Assembly: GCF_002887815.1 (NCBI RefSeq)
Contig: NZ_PDHO01000009.1
Span: 62,001-126,000 of the forward strand
Direction: 5' to 3'
DNA length: 64,000 bases
Source of the DNA: Mycobacterium sp. ENV421
Lineage (GTDB): Bacteria; Actinomycetota; Actinomycetes; Mycobacteriales; Mycobacteriaceae
Shown here: one piece after another, positions 9,294 to 17,671 of the stretch
Layout: the number at the start of each line of letters is the position of its first letter
Position numbering within the stretch: position 1 is the stretch's first letter
Made by a program: the position numbers and the translations under genes
Notes under the pieces: model-generated
The model's database searches: none
What the model was told of the DNA's origin: nothing
Seen by the model: the letters and a program-made list of their open reading frames with translations, nothing else

Positions 9294-10594
9294 GACCGCC
9301 GGCGACGGCAGCCGCACTCGGGCGTGCGGCGTGGGCCGGCATCGACCCGGAGGGCTTCTTCCGCCGCCACGCCGCCGACCGCGCACCGTTCACGGTGCGC
9401 TTTCCCGGTTTGGGTGAGGTGTTGTTCTTCACCACCATGGACGGGGCGCGCGACATTCTCAGCGCGCCAGGCGCACTGTGCCGGGCGCCGCTGCCCAACC
9501 CGATCGAGCCGGTCGTCGGCAAGAACTCTCTCATCCTGCTCTCCGGTGAGGCACATCGCCGGGCCCGAAGTGTCCTGGCGCCACCGTTTCGCGGCGAGCT
9601 CATGCGCGACTACGTCGATCTGATCGCCGAGGCGGCCGAGCGGGAGATCGCGGCGTTGCGGCCGGGCGATCACCTGCTAGTGGGCCGCACCGCGCAATCG
9701 ATCACCCTGGACGTGGTGATTCGGGTGGTGTTCGGGGTCACCGACGATGCCCGGCGTCGCGAGTTCTCCTCGGTGACAACGCAGTTGCTCCGATCCGGTG
9801 GCGCGGCGCTGATGCTGGTTCCCTGGCTGCGCCGCGATATCGCGGGCCGGGGGCCGTGGGCCCGCCTCGTTGCCTTCCGAACCCACCTCGACGACTTGTT
9901 GTCCGAGCAGATCGACGAACGACGGCGCGGCGGTGAGCGCGGCGGCGATGTGCTGGCGTTGATCCTCGACGCCACCGATGACGAGGGCAACAGTCTGACC
10001 GATGAGATGGTGCGCGACCAGCTGCGGACGATGTTGGCCGCCGGACACGAAACCAGCTCCACGTCGCTGGCGTGGGCGCTGCACCATATCCACCGCGAGG
10101 ACCATGTCCGCACCCGCGTGCTGGACGAACTCGCCACCGTCGACACACCGGCGGAGATGGCCGCTCTGCCGTACCTCGCAGCGGTCATCCAGGAAACGCT
10201 GCGCATCCATCCGACAGTGCCGATCGTCCTGCGCAGGCTCACCGGGCCGCTCACCGTCGCCGGTGTTGCCTGCGCACCCGATGACGTGGTGGGAATCGCG
10301 CTGCCCGCACTGCATGCCAACCCTGACCTGTGGGCCGACCCGAACACCTTCGACCCCGAACGGTTTCTGAATGCCAGGCCGTCGCCATTCCAGTACGCGC
10401 CGTTCGGCGGGGGCTACCGCCGGTGCATCGGTGCGGCCTTCGCGCTCGACGAGCTGGCTGTCGCGATCGGCACGATGATGAAGCGGCTCGAGCTGGCGCC
10501 TGTACAGCGCGGGCGACCGCCGCGCGCGGTGGCGCGCGGGATCGCGACCAAGCCCAGCCGCGAAATCACCTTGGAAGTGATCGCCCGCCGTTAG
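9290..10594 (+). CDS. Cytochrome P450, last gene of the acyl operon
   Basis: 434 residues; GTG 9290 overlaps the methyltransferase stop (GTGA). The I-helix oxygen motif is AAGHETSS, the K-helix ExxR is ETLR, and the heme loop FGGGYRRCIG places the axial ligand at Cys379. The layout (AGHET, long meander, FxxGxRxCIG) is like CYP110/CYP102-related bacterial fatty-acid or terpene hydroxylases rather than the short actinobacterial CYP105/107 type. It should oxidise the product or its acyl chain with electrons from a ferredoxin encoded elsewhere. It is the last plus-strand gene before a convergent aminotransferase, so the operon ends here. Confidence 0.9.
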   Translation: MRPPATAAALGRAAWAGIDPEGFFRRHAADRAPFTVRFPGLGEVLFFTTMDGARDILSAPGALCRAPLPNPIEPVVGKNSLILLSGEAHRRARSVLAPPFRGELMRDYVDLIAEAAEREIAALRPGDHLLVGRTAQSITLDVVIRVVFGVTDDARRREFSSVTTQLLRSGGAALMLVPWLRRDIAGRGPWARLVAFRTHLDDLLSEQIDERRRGGERGGDVLALILDATDDEGNSLTDEMVRDQLRTMLAAGHETSSTSLAWALHHIHREDHVRTRVLDELATVDTPAEMAALPYLAAVIQETLRIHPTVPIVLRRLTGPLTVAGVACAPDDVVGIALPALHANPDLWADPNTFDPERFLNARPSPFQYAPFGGGYRRCIGAAFALDELAVAIGTMMKRLELAPVQRGRPPRAVARGIATKPSREITLEVIARR

Positions 10595-10626
10595 TCACCG
10601 GCGTCGCGCGTGGAGGCTGTCGGTGG

Positions 10627-11838
10627 TCATTGGCGATAGGTCGTCAGGAACTGCCCGATCGTCCCGATGGTGGCTTCCAGCTCATCGGCCCGCGGCAGCA
10701 TCACGATCCGGATGTGGTCGGGGTCAGGCCAACTGAGGCCGGTGCCGGGAATGATGTGGATCTTCTCCTGCAGCAGCAGGTCCAGGGCGAACTGCTCGTC
10801 GTCGCGGATCGAATACACGTTCAGATCGATTTTCGGGAACGCGTACAGCGCACCTCGGGGTTTGACGCACGAGACACCGGGAATGGAATTCAGCGCCTCC
10901 CAGGCGCGGTCGCGTTGCTCGCGCAGCGCGCCGGCCGGAAGTGTGAGCTCGTGCCCGGACCCATCGGCCTCCAGTGCGATCTGAATCGCTTGCTGGCCGG
11001 GCACATTCGCGCATCGGCGTAGACCGGCGACGGTCGTCAGTCCGTCGAGGTAGCTCACCGCGTGATCCGTGGGTCCGGACACGGCGAGCCACCCGGCCCG
11101 AAATCCCGCGCAGCGGTAAGCCTTTGACAGCCCGTTGAAGGTCAGGCACAACAGATCCGGCGCCAACGAGGCCGTCGTGGTGTGAACGGCGTCGTCATAG
11201 AGGATCTTGTCGTAGATCTCGTCGGAACAGACGATGAGGTTGTGCTCGCGCGCGATGTCGAGAATGCCGGTCAGCACCTCGGGTGGGTACACCGCGCCGG
11301 TCGGATTGTTCGGGTTGATGATGACGATCGCCCTGGTTCGTGCGGTGACCTTCGCTGCGATGTCGGCGATGTCCGGATACCAGTCCGACGACTCGTCGCA
11401 CCGATAGTGGACGGCGCGTCCGCCGTTGACGTTCACCGCGGCGGTCCACACCGGGAAGTCAGGCGCGGGCACCAGGACCTCGTCGCGCTCGTCGAGCAAG
11501 GCCGTCATAGCCATCACGATCAGTTCGGAGGCGCCGTTGCCCAGGAACACATGCTCGACGTCGATGCCCGGGACATCGCGGACGGAGTAGTACTGCACGA
11601 CGGCGTTGCGGGCCGGCAGCAAACCCTTGGTGGGGCTGTAGCCGGCCGATGTCGGCAGGGCCTCGGCGATCTGGCGAACCAGCTCAGCGGGCGCCGCGAA
11701 GCCGAACGGGTACGGGTCTCCGGTATCGAGCCGCATGACCCGGTTTCCGGCTGCTTCGAGTCGCGACACTTGCTCGGCGATGGGCCCCGGCGCTTCGTGC
11801 GAGAGGTTGGACAACCTGCTCGACTGCGCGAACTTCAT
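10627..11838 (-). CDS. AlaA/AspC-like PLP aminotransferase (class I/II)
   Basis: 403 residues from ATG 11838, preceded by AAGGAA; an ATG seven codons upstream is possible. The protein follows the mycobacterial AspC/AlaA (Rv0337c) pattern closely: NPNNPTG, SDEIYDKILYDD, the PLP-binding Lys in FNGLSKAYR, and a substrate-carboxylate Arg near the end (HIRIVMLP). Such enzymes transfer amino groups between alanine or aspartate and 2-oxoglutarate or pyruvate. I call it a paralogue rather than the orthologue because the match is family-level and the genomic context differs. It converges with the P450 gene with 32 bases between stops and is not part of that operon. Confidence 0.88.
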   Translation of the reverse strand: MKFAQSSRLSNLSHEAPGPIAEQVSRLEAAGNRVMRLDTGDPYPFGFAAPAELVRQIAEALPTSAGYSPTKGLLPARNAVVQYYSVRDVPGIDVEHVFLGNGASELIVMAMTALLDERDEVLVPAPDFPVWTAAVNVNGGRAVHYRCDESSDWYPDIADIAAKVTARTRAIVIINPNNPTGAVYPPEVLTGILDIAREHNLIVCSDEIYDKILYDDAVHTTTASLAPDLLCLTFNGLSKAYRCAGFRAGWLAVSGPTDHAVSYLDGLTTVAGLRRCANVPGQQAIQIALEADGSGHELTLPAGALREQRDRAWEALNSIPGVSCVKPRGALYAFPKIDLNVYSIRDDEQFALDLLLQEKIHIIPGTGLSWPDPDHIRIVMLPRADELEATIGTIGQFLTTYRQ

Positions 11839-11957
11839 ACGGTTCCTTCGCAGGGTCATCCCGGGTCGCGGGGCGGTGTATTAACCGAGGCGTCAAAAGC
11901 CTAGCGTCCAATCGTCGACTGACCGAGCGATCAGGTGAACGGGTGAGCTGCAGCATT

Positions 11958-11970
11958 GGTTAGCCTTACC
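11958..11970. promoter_or_regulatory. Weak IdeR-like palindrome upstream of the aminotransferase
   Basis: A 13-base core, GGTTAGCCTTACC, differs at one base from the centre of the IdeR/DtxR iron box. The outer three bases on each side match poorly (about 13 of 19 overall). It sits about 120 bases before the aminotransferase start and about 50 bases past the small membrane-protein gene. It may be chance. Confidence 0.2.
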
Positions 11971-12016
11971 AGCGAAGATGGTGGTTATCGGCCGCCGGCG
12001 GCAGGCCCGCGTCCCG

Positions 12017-12328
12017 CTACGTCCGTCCGCGCTTCAAGAGCACGGCAACGGAGACGACGGCGATGATCAAGACCACAGCCGCCGGAATAGCCTGCTCTCG
12101 CGCCCGTTGAGCCGTCAACGGCATGGCCCGGGCATTTGCCGCTGACTTGGGAAGTGGAACAGCGTGGGCGGACGTGGGCGCCGCGAGCGATGCGTCCGCT
12201 GCGGCGACCGAAGGTGGCGTCCCCGAACGGTTCTCGGTCCAGAACCGATGTCCGCCGAGGAACAGTACGGCGGCGGACGAGAACACCACGGCCCCCAATA
12301 CGAGGCCGCCGCGAGTGATGCGTGGCAT
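12017..12328 (-). CDS. Small two-helix membrane protein, unknown
   Basis: 103 residues from ATG 12328, with AGG 8 bases upstream. An N-terminal hydrophobic segment (about 7-26, after MPRITR) is followed by an Ala/Pro/Ser-rich linker. A second hydrophobic segment near the C-terminus (AIPAAVVLIIAVVSVAVLL) ends in KRGRT. The order basic start, helix, flexible linker, helix, basic tail suggests a real membrane protein with both ends in the cytoplasm and an outer loop. I recognise no family. It is divergent from the kinase gene. Confidence 0.5.
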   Translation of the reverse strand: MPRITRGGLVLGAVVFSSAAVLFLGGHRFWTENRSGTPPSVAAADASLAAPTSAHAVPLPKSAANARAMPLTAQRAREQAIPAAVVLIIAVVSVAVLLKRGRT

Positions 12329-12599
12329 GAATTTGACCTAAGGTCTGGCAACACCGGCCGCTACCGTCGTAGGACGTGTGTGTCGCTGCTTGGCAAGACA
12401 CCGGCACGGTGATACCTCTGAACCGGCGATCTGCAGGACTATCGAGCCTGTTGTTGCTATCCATATCGCTGTGCCGCACCGCCGCGTTACCGGCCCGATC
12501 CGTACCATTGCTTTGTGCTGCTTCAACTTTCGTCGGTCCCCAGCGCCTGGAAAGGCTGGCACCAGCAGAGTCTCCGATGCGGTTAGGCTCATTCGCACC
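12329..12599. other. Divergent intergenic region before the kinase
   Basis: About 270 bases between the small membrane gene and the possible leader ORF of the kinase. Open frames here on both strands lack ribosome sites and mycobacterial codon use. The one promoter-like element I see is TAGGCT at 12584-12589, ten bases before ATG 12600; nothing else is recognised. Confidence 0.4.
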
Positions 12600-12689
12600 A
12601 TGAGTCACTCGAGAAACCTCGTCGACGAGCGGTCGGCTCGGTTGAGCCCGGTTTGCGTCGCCGTCATCGTGGCTATGGAGAAGTTATGA
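12600..12689 (+). CDS. Possible 29-residue leader ORF coupled to the kinase gene
   Basis: ATG 12600 follows a TAGGCT -10-like box by ten bases, so a transcript would be leaderless or nearly so, which is common in mycobacteria. The 29-codon frame begins MSHSRNLVDER and ends AMEKL. Its stop overlaps the kinase ATG as ATGA, the arrangement used for translational coupling. It may be a leader peptide controlling kinase translation. Its short length and lack of homology knowledge keep this tentative. Confidence 0.3.
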   Translation: MSHSRNLVDERSARLSPVCVAVIVAMEKL

Positions 12690-13885
12690 CCGGCCACGAG
12701 ATGCTCGTGGACCGCTATGCAATTCACGGTGTTCTCGGCCGCGGAGGCATGGCTGAGGTTCGCGACGGATGGGACACCAGGCTGAATCGGCCGGTGGCGA
12801 TCAAACTGCTCCATCCGACGCTGAGTGGCGACCCGGGCATTCGGCGCCGGTTCGAGGACGAAGCCCGGTCAGCTGCTCGGCTCTGCCACCAGAACATCGT
12901 CACCGTCTACGACTTCGGCGACCACCAGGGCACCCCGTTCATCGTGCTGGAACGCTTGCCGGGGCAGACGCTGGCCGACATCATCGCCGCCGGCCCGATG
13001 CCTGCGTCGCACGTTCGCTCCATACTCGACGATGTCCTTGCCGGTCTCGGCGTGGCCCATGCGGCCGGGCTGCTGCACCGGGACATCAAGCCGGGCAACA
13101 TCCTGGTGTCGGCCCCGGGTGACTCGATGAAGGTGGCTGACTTCGGTATCGCCAAGACCGGTGGCGCCGCGCACACGATGACCGGGCGGATCGTCGGAAC
13201 GATGAGTTACATGAGTCCTGAGCGCGTCGCCGGGGCTCCGGCGTCCATCAGCGACGATCTCTACGCCGTCGGCCTGATGGGCTATGAAGCGCTCGCGGGC
13301 AGAAGGGTGTTCCCGCAAGACAACCCCGCGGCGCTGGCGCATGCGATCATGGACAACACACCTGCGCCCGTCGCGGCGGTGCGTAGCGATGTGGATCCGG
13401 TGCTAGCCGCTGTCATCGACCGCGCCGTCGCCCGAAATCCGTTGCAGCGCTTCGCTAGTGCTGAACACATGCGCGCTGCGTTGGCTGGCGATCAGCAGGC
13501 GCTGCGCGGCGATGTCGCCTCTGCGAGACCGCGACCGGCAACCAAAGTTCTGGAAGGACCTCCGATTCCGGCCGCTCCCTACCTGCCGCGGCGACCTCGG
13601 AAGCGGATGCGCACGTACGGAATTGCGGCCGGCGTCCTCGGTGTTCTCGCCGTCTCGGCGTTCGCATTGGCGATGGATCCGGCATCGTCGACGCCGGCAC
13701 CGCAACCAGTCGGCACCAGCACCCCCGTCGGTCCCGCGCCGAGCATCGCACCGCCGCCGAGCCCCGTCGTCCAGCAGCCTGCCCCCGAGCAACCTGCGCC
13801 GGGGGGGACCCGCCGGTCGGGGGCATGGAAAGGGCGACAAGAAGCGGGGCTAGATCACCCGCCCCGCTCGACGATGCGGCGCTAA
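12686..13885 (+). CDS. Membrane Ser/Thr protein kinase (Pkn family), C-terminus possibly frameshifted
   Basis: 399 residues from ATG 12686, with GGAG five bases upstream. Hanks motifs are complete: Gly loop GRGGMAEV (18-25), Lys40 in VAIK, HRDIKPGN with catalytic Asp133, DFG at 152-154, and a Ser/Thr activation loop ending GTMSYMSPER. A single membrane helix follows (about 308-330), then a Pro/Ala-rich extracellular tail without PASTA or sensor folds. The last 28 residues look out of frame. A run of seven G at 13801-13807 precedes them, and removing one base gives a shorter, more natural tail ending GHGKGDKKRG with a stop at 13851-13853. It is upstream of, and probably co-transcribed with, a LuxR-type regulator. 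Confidence 0.9.
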   Translation: MTGHEMLVDRYAIHGVLGRGGMAEVRDGWDTRLNRPVAIKLLHPTLSGDPGIRRRFEDEARSAARLCHQNIVTVYDFGDHQGTPFIVLERLPGQTLADIIAAGPMPASHVRSILDDVLAGLGVAHAAGLLHRDIKPGNILVSAPGDSMKVADFGIAKTGGAAHTMTGRIVGTMSYMSPERVAGAPASISDDLYAVGLMGYEALAGRRVFPQDNPAALAHAIMDNTPAPVAAVRSDVDPVLAAVIDRAVARNPLQRFASAEHMRAALAGDQQALRGDVASARPRPATKVLEGPPIPAAPYLPRRPRKRMRTYGIAAGVLGVLAVSAFALAMDPASSTPAPQPVGTSTPVGPAPSIAPPPSPVVQQPAPEQPAPGGTRRSGAWKGRQEAGLDHPPRSTMRR

Positions 13886-13943
13886 TATCGACTGGCCACG
13901 GGAGGCCTGCGCTGCGCTGGAGAGCCTGGGGGAGGAACGTGTT

Positions 13944-16589
13944 GTGCCATTGGAATGGCCATTCGTAGCGAGAGCGGCTGAGATCGAGCTCGCTCTCGAA
14001 GCCGTCGAGGGTTCCTCGTTCAGTGGAGTGGTCTTCACAGGGGAGGCCGGTGTCGGCAAGAGCGCGCTGGCGCGCCAGGTTGGCGAACGGCTCGGCGGGC
14101 GGGGAATGCAGACCCACTTTGTTCTTGCCACTCAGACCTCCCGCGATGTGCCGCTTGCCGCTTTCGCCGGCATCGTGCGGATCCCGAGCGCCCTCGAGCC
14201 GATTGGCCTGCTCGCCGCGGCCCACGAGGCGCTCGACGATGTTCACGACCTGCTGCTTGTCGTCGACGACGCCCATCTGCTCGACCCGCTTTCGGCGATC
14301 GTCGTCCATCAGCTCGCGGTGCGCGGATCTGCGACGCTGATCGTCACCATGCGCGCGGGAGTCGAGGTGCCAGACGCCATAACCGCGCTGTGGAAGGACC
14401 ACTATCTGCGCCGCATCGACGTAGGTGCGCTGTCGCGTGAAGAGACCGAACGGTTGATAATCGAGGTGCTCGGTGGCCCGGTGTCCGGCACGCTTGTCGA
14501 CCAGCTTCATGAACTGTCGTCGGGCAATCCACTGCTGCTGCGCAGCCTGCTGGACACCGCAAGTGACGACGGATTGCTCACCGACGACACCGGTTGGTGG
14601 CGACTGACCCAGATGCCGCGGCTGGGCTCCGACGTCGAGCAACTATTCGACGCGAGGGTGCGCGGCCTGCCGCCGGCGGAGCGGGAAGTCCTCGAAATCA
14701 TCTCGGCTGCCGAGGTATTGGACTGGGATGCGCTGCGTACCATGTGCGATGCCGACGCGATCAGCGATGCGGAACGACGCGCGGTCATTGAGGTGATCAA
14801 CGATCCGCAACGCGTGCGTGTCCAGGTGGCCCATCCGGCGCTGGCCGACGTGGTGCGCAAACGGTGCGGGGCAGCACGGCTACGGCAGATCAATACCACT
14901 CTGGCACAGCACTTCTGGGCACTGATCAACAACGATGATGACGGCGGCGCGGCCAGAGATCCGCGACTGGTCATCGAGTATGCGCGTTTGATGATGAACA
15001 GTGACGCGACGCCGGACGTCAGCCTGGTGACCGATGCCGCCGAAAGCGCGATGGCGATGTCGAGTCTGGCGCTGGCTGAGCAGCTGGCGCGGTCCGCCTA
15101 CGACAACGGCGGCGGTTTGCGCGCCGCCATCCCACTCGCCGACGCCCTGGCTTGGCAGGGTCGCAATCACGAGGCTGAAGAACTGCTGGCGGCCTTCGAT
15201 CCGCGCGATGAGGTCATGCTCGTTCGGTGGGGCTGCTTACGGGCAACCAACTTGTTCTTCGGGTGCGGTCAACGTGCGATGGCTGAAGAGGTGTTGGGTA
15301 CCGTCCGGTCCCGCGTCACGCTGACCGTTCTGCGCAGCTACGCCCTGGCGGTTGAGGCTTCGATCGCGTACTTCTCCGGTGACCTCGATGCCGCTGCGGC
15401 CGCCAGTTCCGCCGTCATCGCCGACCCCGAGGCGATGCCGATGGCGGTGTTGTGGGCAGCAGTACCGGCTGCGGCCGTGGCCAACTTTCGCGGTAGGCCG
15501 GACGATGTTGCCGCGGCGGCCAGCCGAGGCCACGATGCGGCGCGGCACTGCGCGTCTGGACCTCAGCGGTACGCCATCTCACTCACGGAGACGTTGTCGG
15601 CGCTCAACCAAGGCGACATTGTCTCGGCCCTGGGGATCGTGGAGCGGCAGCGACACCAGACCTATGGCGCGCCTCACGCCGAGGCCATCGTCGCGGCGAT
15701 GGCCGGGCGGGTCGAGCTCGCGGCCGGCAACGCCCAGGCTGCCAGTGACTGGCTGCAGCGGGCGCTGTCGGCCATGGTGTCGACGCTGTCCGGCGGGTGG
15801 GTGAATCTGGTGGCGACGTGGGCCGTGCAGGCCGAGGTGCTGCGCGGTGATTCAGCAGCAGCAGCGCGGGCATTGCGCACGGCTGAGGCTAGTTGGGCGC
15901 CCGCAGTCGAGGTGTTCCGGCCGCTTCTCGAAGTGGCCAGGGCCTACCTGAGTGCGGCCTCCGGCGATTTCGCAGCGGCACACACCTACGTCGGCCGTTC
16001 TGCGGATGCCGCTGCCCGCTCGGGGATGATCGTCGGCGAGTTGGAGGCGCTGCACACCGGGCTGCGGTTCGGTATGGCCCCTGATGTCTCCCGCTTCAAA
16101 GCGCTTGCCGAACAATTGAATAGCCCGGTCGCTGAGCTCGCCGCCGCGCACGCCAAGGCGGTTGCCGCTCACGATGGGGTAGGCCTCGACCGGGTGGCCG
16201 GAGGTTGGGAATCACTGCGGATGAGGGCGCACGCGGCAGACACCTTCGCTGCCGCGGCAGTCGCACACCGGCGCGCGGGTGCTCGTCTGCTGGCAATGCA
16301 ATCCTCGACACGAGCTCATTGGCTGGTGAGCACTTCCGGGCTACACACTCCGGCGACTGCGGTCACTGGAATGCCACTGCCATTGAGCGACCGGGAGCGG
16401 GAGATCGCAGCTCTGGTTGCCGACGGGCTGTCAAACCGACAGATCGCCGACCGACTGGTGGTGTCGGTTCGTACTGTGGAGGGACACCTCTACCGCGTTT
16501 ACAACAAGCTTGGTATCAACGATCGCGAGCAGCTCGTCGGTCTGATCCGCACTGTCGATCCGGATGCACCTGCAACCGGCGGTTACTAG
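13944..16589 (+). CDS. Large LuxR-family ATPase transcriptional regulator (LAL type)
   Basis: 881 residues from GTG 13944 with GGAGG eight bases before it. The N-terminal AAA/STAND ATPase has Walker A GEAGVGKS (33-40) and Walker B LLLVVDDAH (Asp108, Asp109). A long helical, Ala-rich middle looks TPR-like. The C-terminal LuxR helix-turn-helix (about 815-875) contains LSDREREIAALVADGLSNRQ and SVRTVEGHLYRVYNKLG. Proteins of this build are switch regulators controlled by nucleotide and ligand or by protein contacts. The kinase gene ends 58 bases upstream on the same strand, so phosphorylation by that kinase is a plausible but untested input. Confidence 0.9.
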   Translation: MPLEWPFVARAAEIELALEAVEGSSFSGVVFTGEAGVGKSALARQVGERLGGRGMQTHFVLATQTSRDVPLAAFAGIVRIPSALEPIGLLAAAHEALDDVHDLLLVVDDAHLLDPLSAIVVHQLAVRGSATLIVTMRAGVEVPDAITALWKDHYLRRIDVGALSREETERLIIEVLGGPVSGTLVDQLHELSSGNPLLLRSLLDTASDDGLLTDDTGWWRLTQMPRLGSDVEQLFDARVRGLPPAEREVLEIISAAEVLDWDALRTMCDADAISDAERRAVIEVINDPQRVRVQVAHPALADVVRKRCGAARLRQINTTLAQHFWALINNDDDGGAARDPRLVIEYARLMMNSDATPDVSLVTDAAESAMAMSSLALAEQLARSAYDNGGGLRAAIPLADALAWQGRNHEAEELLAAFDPRDEVMLVRWGCLRATNLFFGCGQRAMAEEVLGTVRSRVTLTVLRSYALAVEASIAYFSGDLDAAAAASSAVIADPEAMPMAVLWAAVPAAAVANFRGRPDDVAAAASRGHDAARHCASGPQRYAISLTETLSALNQGDIVSALGIVERQRHQTYGAPHAEAIVAAMAGRVELAAGNAQAASDWLQRALSAMVSTLSGGWVNLVATWAVQAEVLRGDSAAAARALRTAEASWAPAVEVFRPLLEVARAYLSAASGDFAAAHTYVGRSADAAARSGMIVGELEALHTGLRFGMAPDVSRFKALAEQLNSPVAELAAAHAKAVAAHDGVGLDRVAGGWESLRMRAHAADTFAAAAVAHRRAGARLLAMQSSTRAHWLVSTSGLHTPATAVTGMPLPLSDREREIAALVADGLSNRQIADRLVVSVRTVEGHLYRVYNKLGINDREQLVGLIRTVDPDAPATGGY

Positions 16590-16599
16590 TGTGGCGCCG

Positions 16600-16935
16600 T
16601 CACGCGCACAAGGAGTGACAAAGCGTCATGACACGCGAAACGCACTGTGCCGGTGCTATTTCCAGCGAAACGTTGGCTTCGCCGCAGCGTTCTTCGATGC
16701 ACTCGAGCGCTGAAATCCCAGCGCAGTCAAAGAATGTCACCCGGGTCATGTCCAGAGTGAGGTGTCGGCAGTTACCCGCACGGCGGAAAACGTAGGCGGT
16801 GAATTCACGGGCGGTGGACATGTCGACGTCGCCAACCGCGGTGACGCGAACGTCAGTGGTGTTGGACCATTCTGCAAAGAGTTGCAGTCGGTCTGTAGGC
16901 GGGTCAACGGTCGAATTAGACGTGATCAAATGCAT
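16600..16935 (-). CDS. STAS-domain anti-sigma-factor antagonist-like protein
   Basis: 111 residues from ATG 16935, which has GGAG seven bases upstream; the longer open frame lacks a ribosome site. The single STAS domain is recognisable from GDVDMSTAREF, LTLDMTRVTFFDCAGISAL and the terminal helix. In SpoIIAA-type antagonists the residue after the Asp is the regulatory phospho-Ser (DSSG or DSAG). Here it is Cys71 (DCAG), which cannot be phosphorylated by an anti-sigma kinase. It is convergent with the LuxR regulator, and no anti-sigma kinase or sigma gene is adjacent. Confidence 0.78.
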   Translation of the reverse strand: MHLITSNSTVDPPTDRLQLFAEWSNTTDVRVTAVGDVDMSTAREFTAYVFRRAGNCRHLTLDMTRVTFFDCAGISALECIEERCGEANVSLEIAPAQCVSRVMTLCHSLCA

Positions 16936-17183
16936 CGAATGGCTCCAATGAGCACTAGGAGGAAATAACAAGTGTGTGTGGGACGCGCCCGAAAGGCTCG
17001 CATTGCGGGTGCAACATGCACCGCTCGCCTGCGACGAATACCGAGGCTGGAAATTCAACCTGCTTCGACCCTACACCCGACGGCACGCCACGGCCTAGCT
17101 TGGCGAATACCAGCTGTTGAGGCGGTCGGGGGCAATCAGATCCCAAGGCTGCCGGCAACAGTGCCGGCCTTGTCGGGAAACTG

Positions 17184-17468
17184 TCAGCAGGGCATGTCGG
17201 CCGGGGTGTAGTACGGCACCCCGTTGCCGGTCAGACACGGCGGGCGCCCGGCTGCGGCTTGAGCTGCCGCATCGTCGGGCGAGGCGACCGGCGGTACCAC
17301 TCCGGGGCTCAGCTCGATGCCGGGACCGACCATCACATCCGGGCTGACGGCGACGCATCCCGTGGCGTCCTGCGCCGCAGCCGCTGCGCCGCAATCGTCG
17401 GCCCGAGCCGGCGAGGGTGCCACCACCAGTGCCGCAGCCACCACCACGACGGCGAAAAGTGTCTTCAT
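17184..17468 (-). CDS. Small secreted protein with four cysteines
   Basis: 94 residues from ATG 17468; the open frame upstream is not credible coding sequence. The N-terminus MKTLFAVVVVAAALVVAP ends in PARA-DD, a clean Sec signal peptide with a cleavage site near residue 24. The mature part is about 70 residues, Ala/Pro-rich, with four Cys (two near the start, two near the C-terminus), suggesting two disulfides. I know no function. It is divergent from another small exported protein 203 bases away. Confidence 0.65.
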   Translation of the reverse strand: MKTLFAVVVVAAALVVAPSPARADDCGAAAAAQDATGCVAVSPDVMVGPGIELSPGVVPPVASPDDAAAQAAAGRPPCLTGNGVPYYTPADMPC

Positions 17469-17671
17469 CGGACTGTTTTTACCCGCCCGGGACCGTGCTG
17501 AGGCGGGTTTCGGCCGCATTGGGCCGGCTCGCGTCGGCCGCCCGCACGGCGCCCTCGCGCACATGGGGGAGCCCGGACTGCGAAATGTAATGGTGGCCAG
17601 GCAGAGTCGACGCCCCAGAGGGCTCGGCCACACCACGATTGCTGATCCGTCAATTCGGGTACGAAATCTGC

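Noticed and set aside
10595..10626. Terminator between the convergent P450 and aminotransferase genes
   Set aside because: Only a short CACCG/CGGTG pairing with a long loop and no T tract.
12338..12601. 87-codon minus-strand ORF between the small membrane gene and the kinase
   Set aside because: No ribosome site, biased composition, and it lies in the divergent promoter region.
16972..17211. 79-codon plus-strand ORF with a perfect AGGAGG nine bases before GTG
   Set aside because: Codon use (ATA, CTA, AGG) is unlike the neighbours, composition is not protein-like, and its end runs into the secreted-protein gene. The AGGAGG is probably chance.
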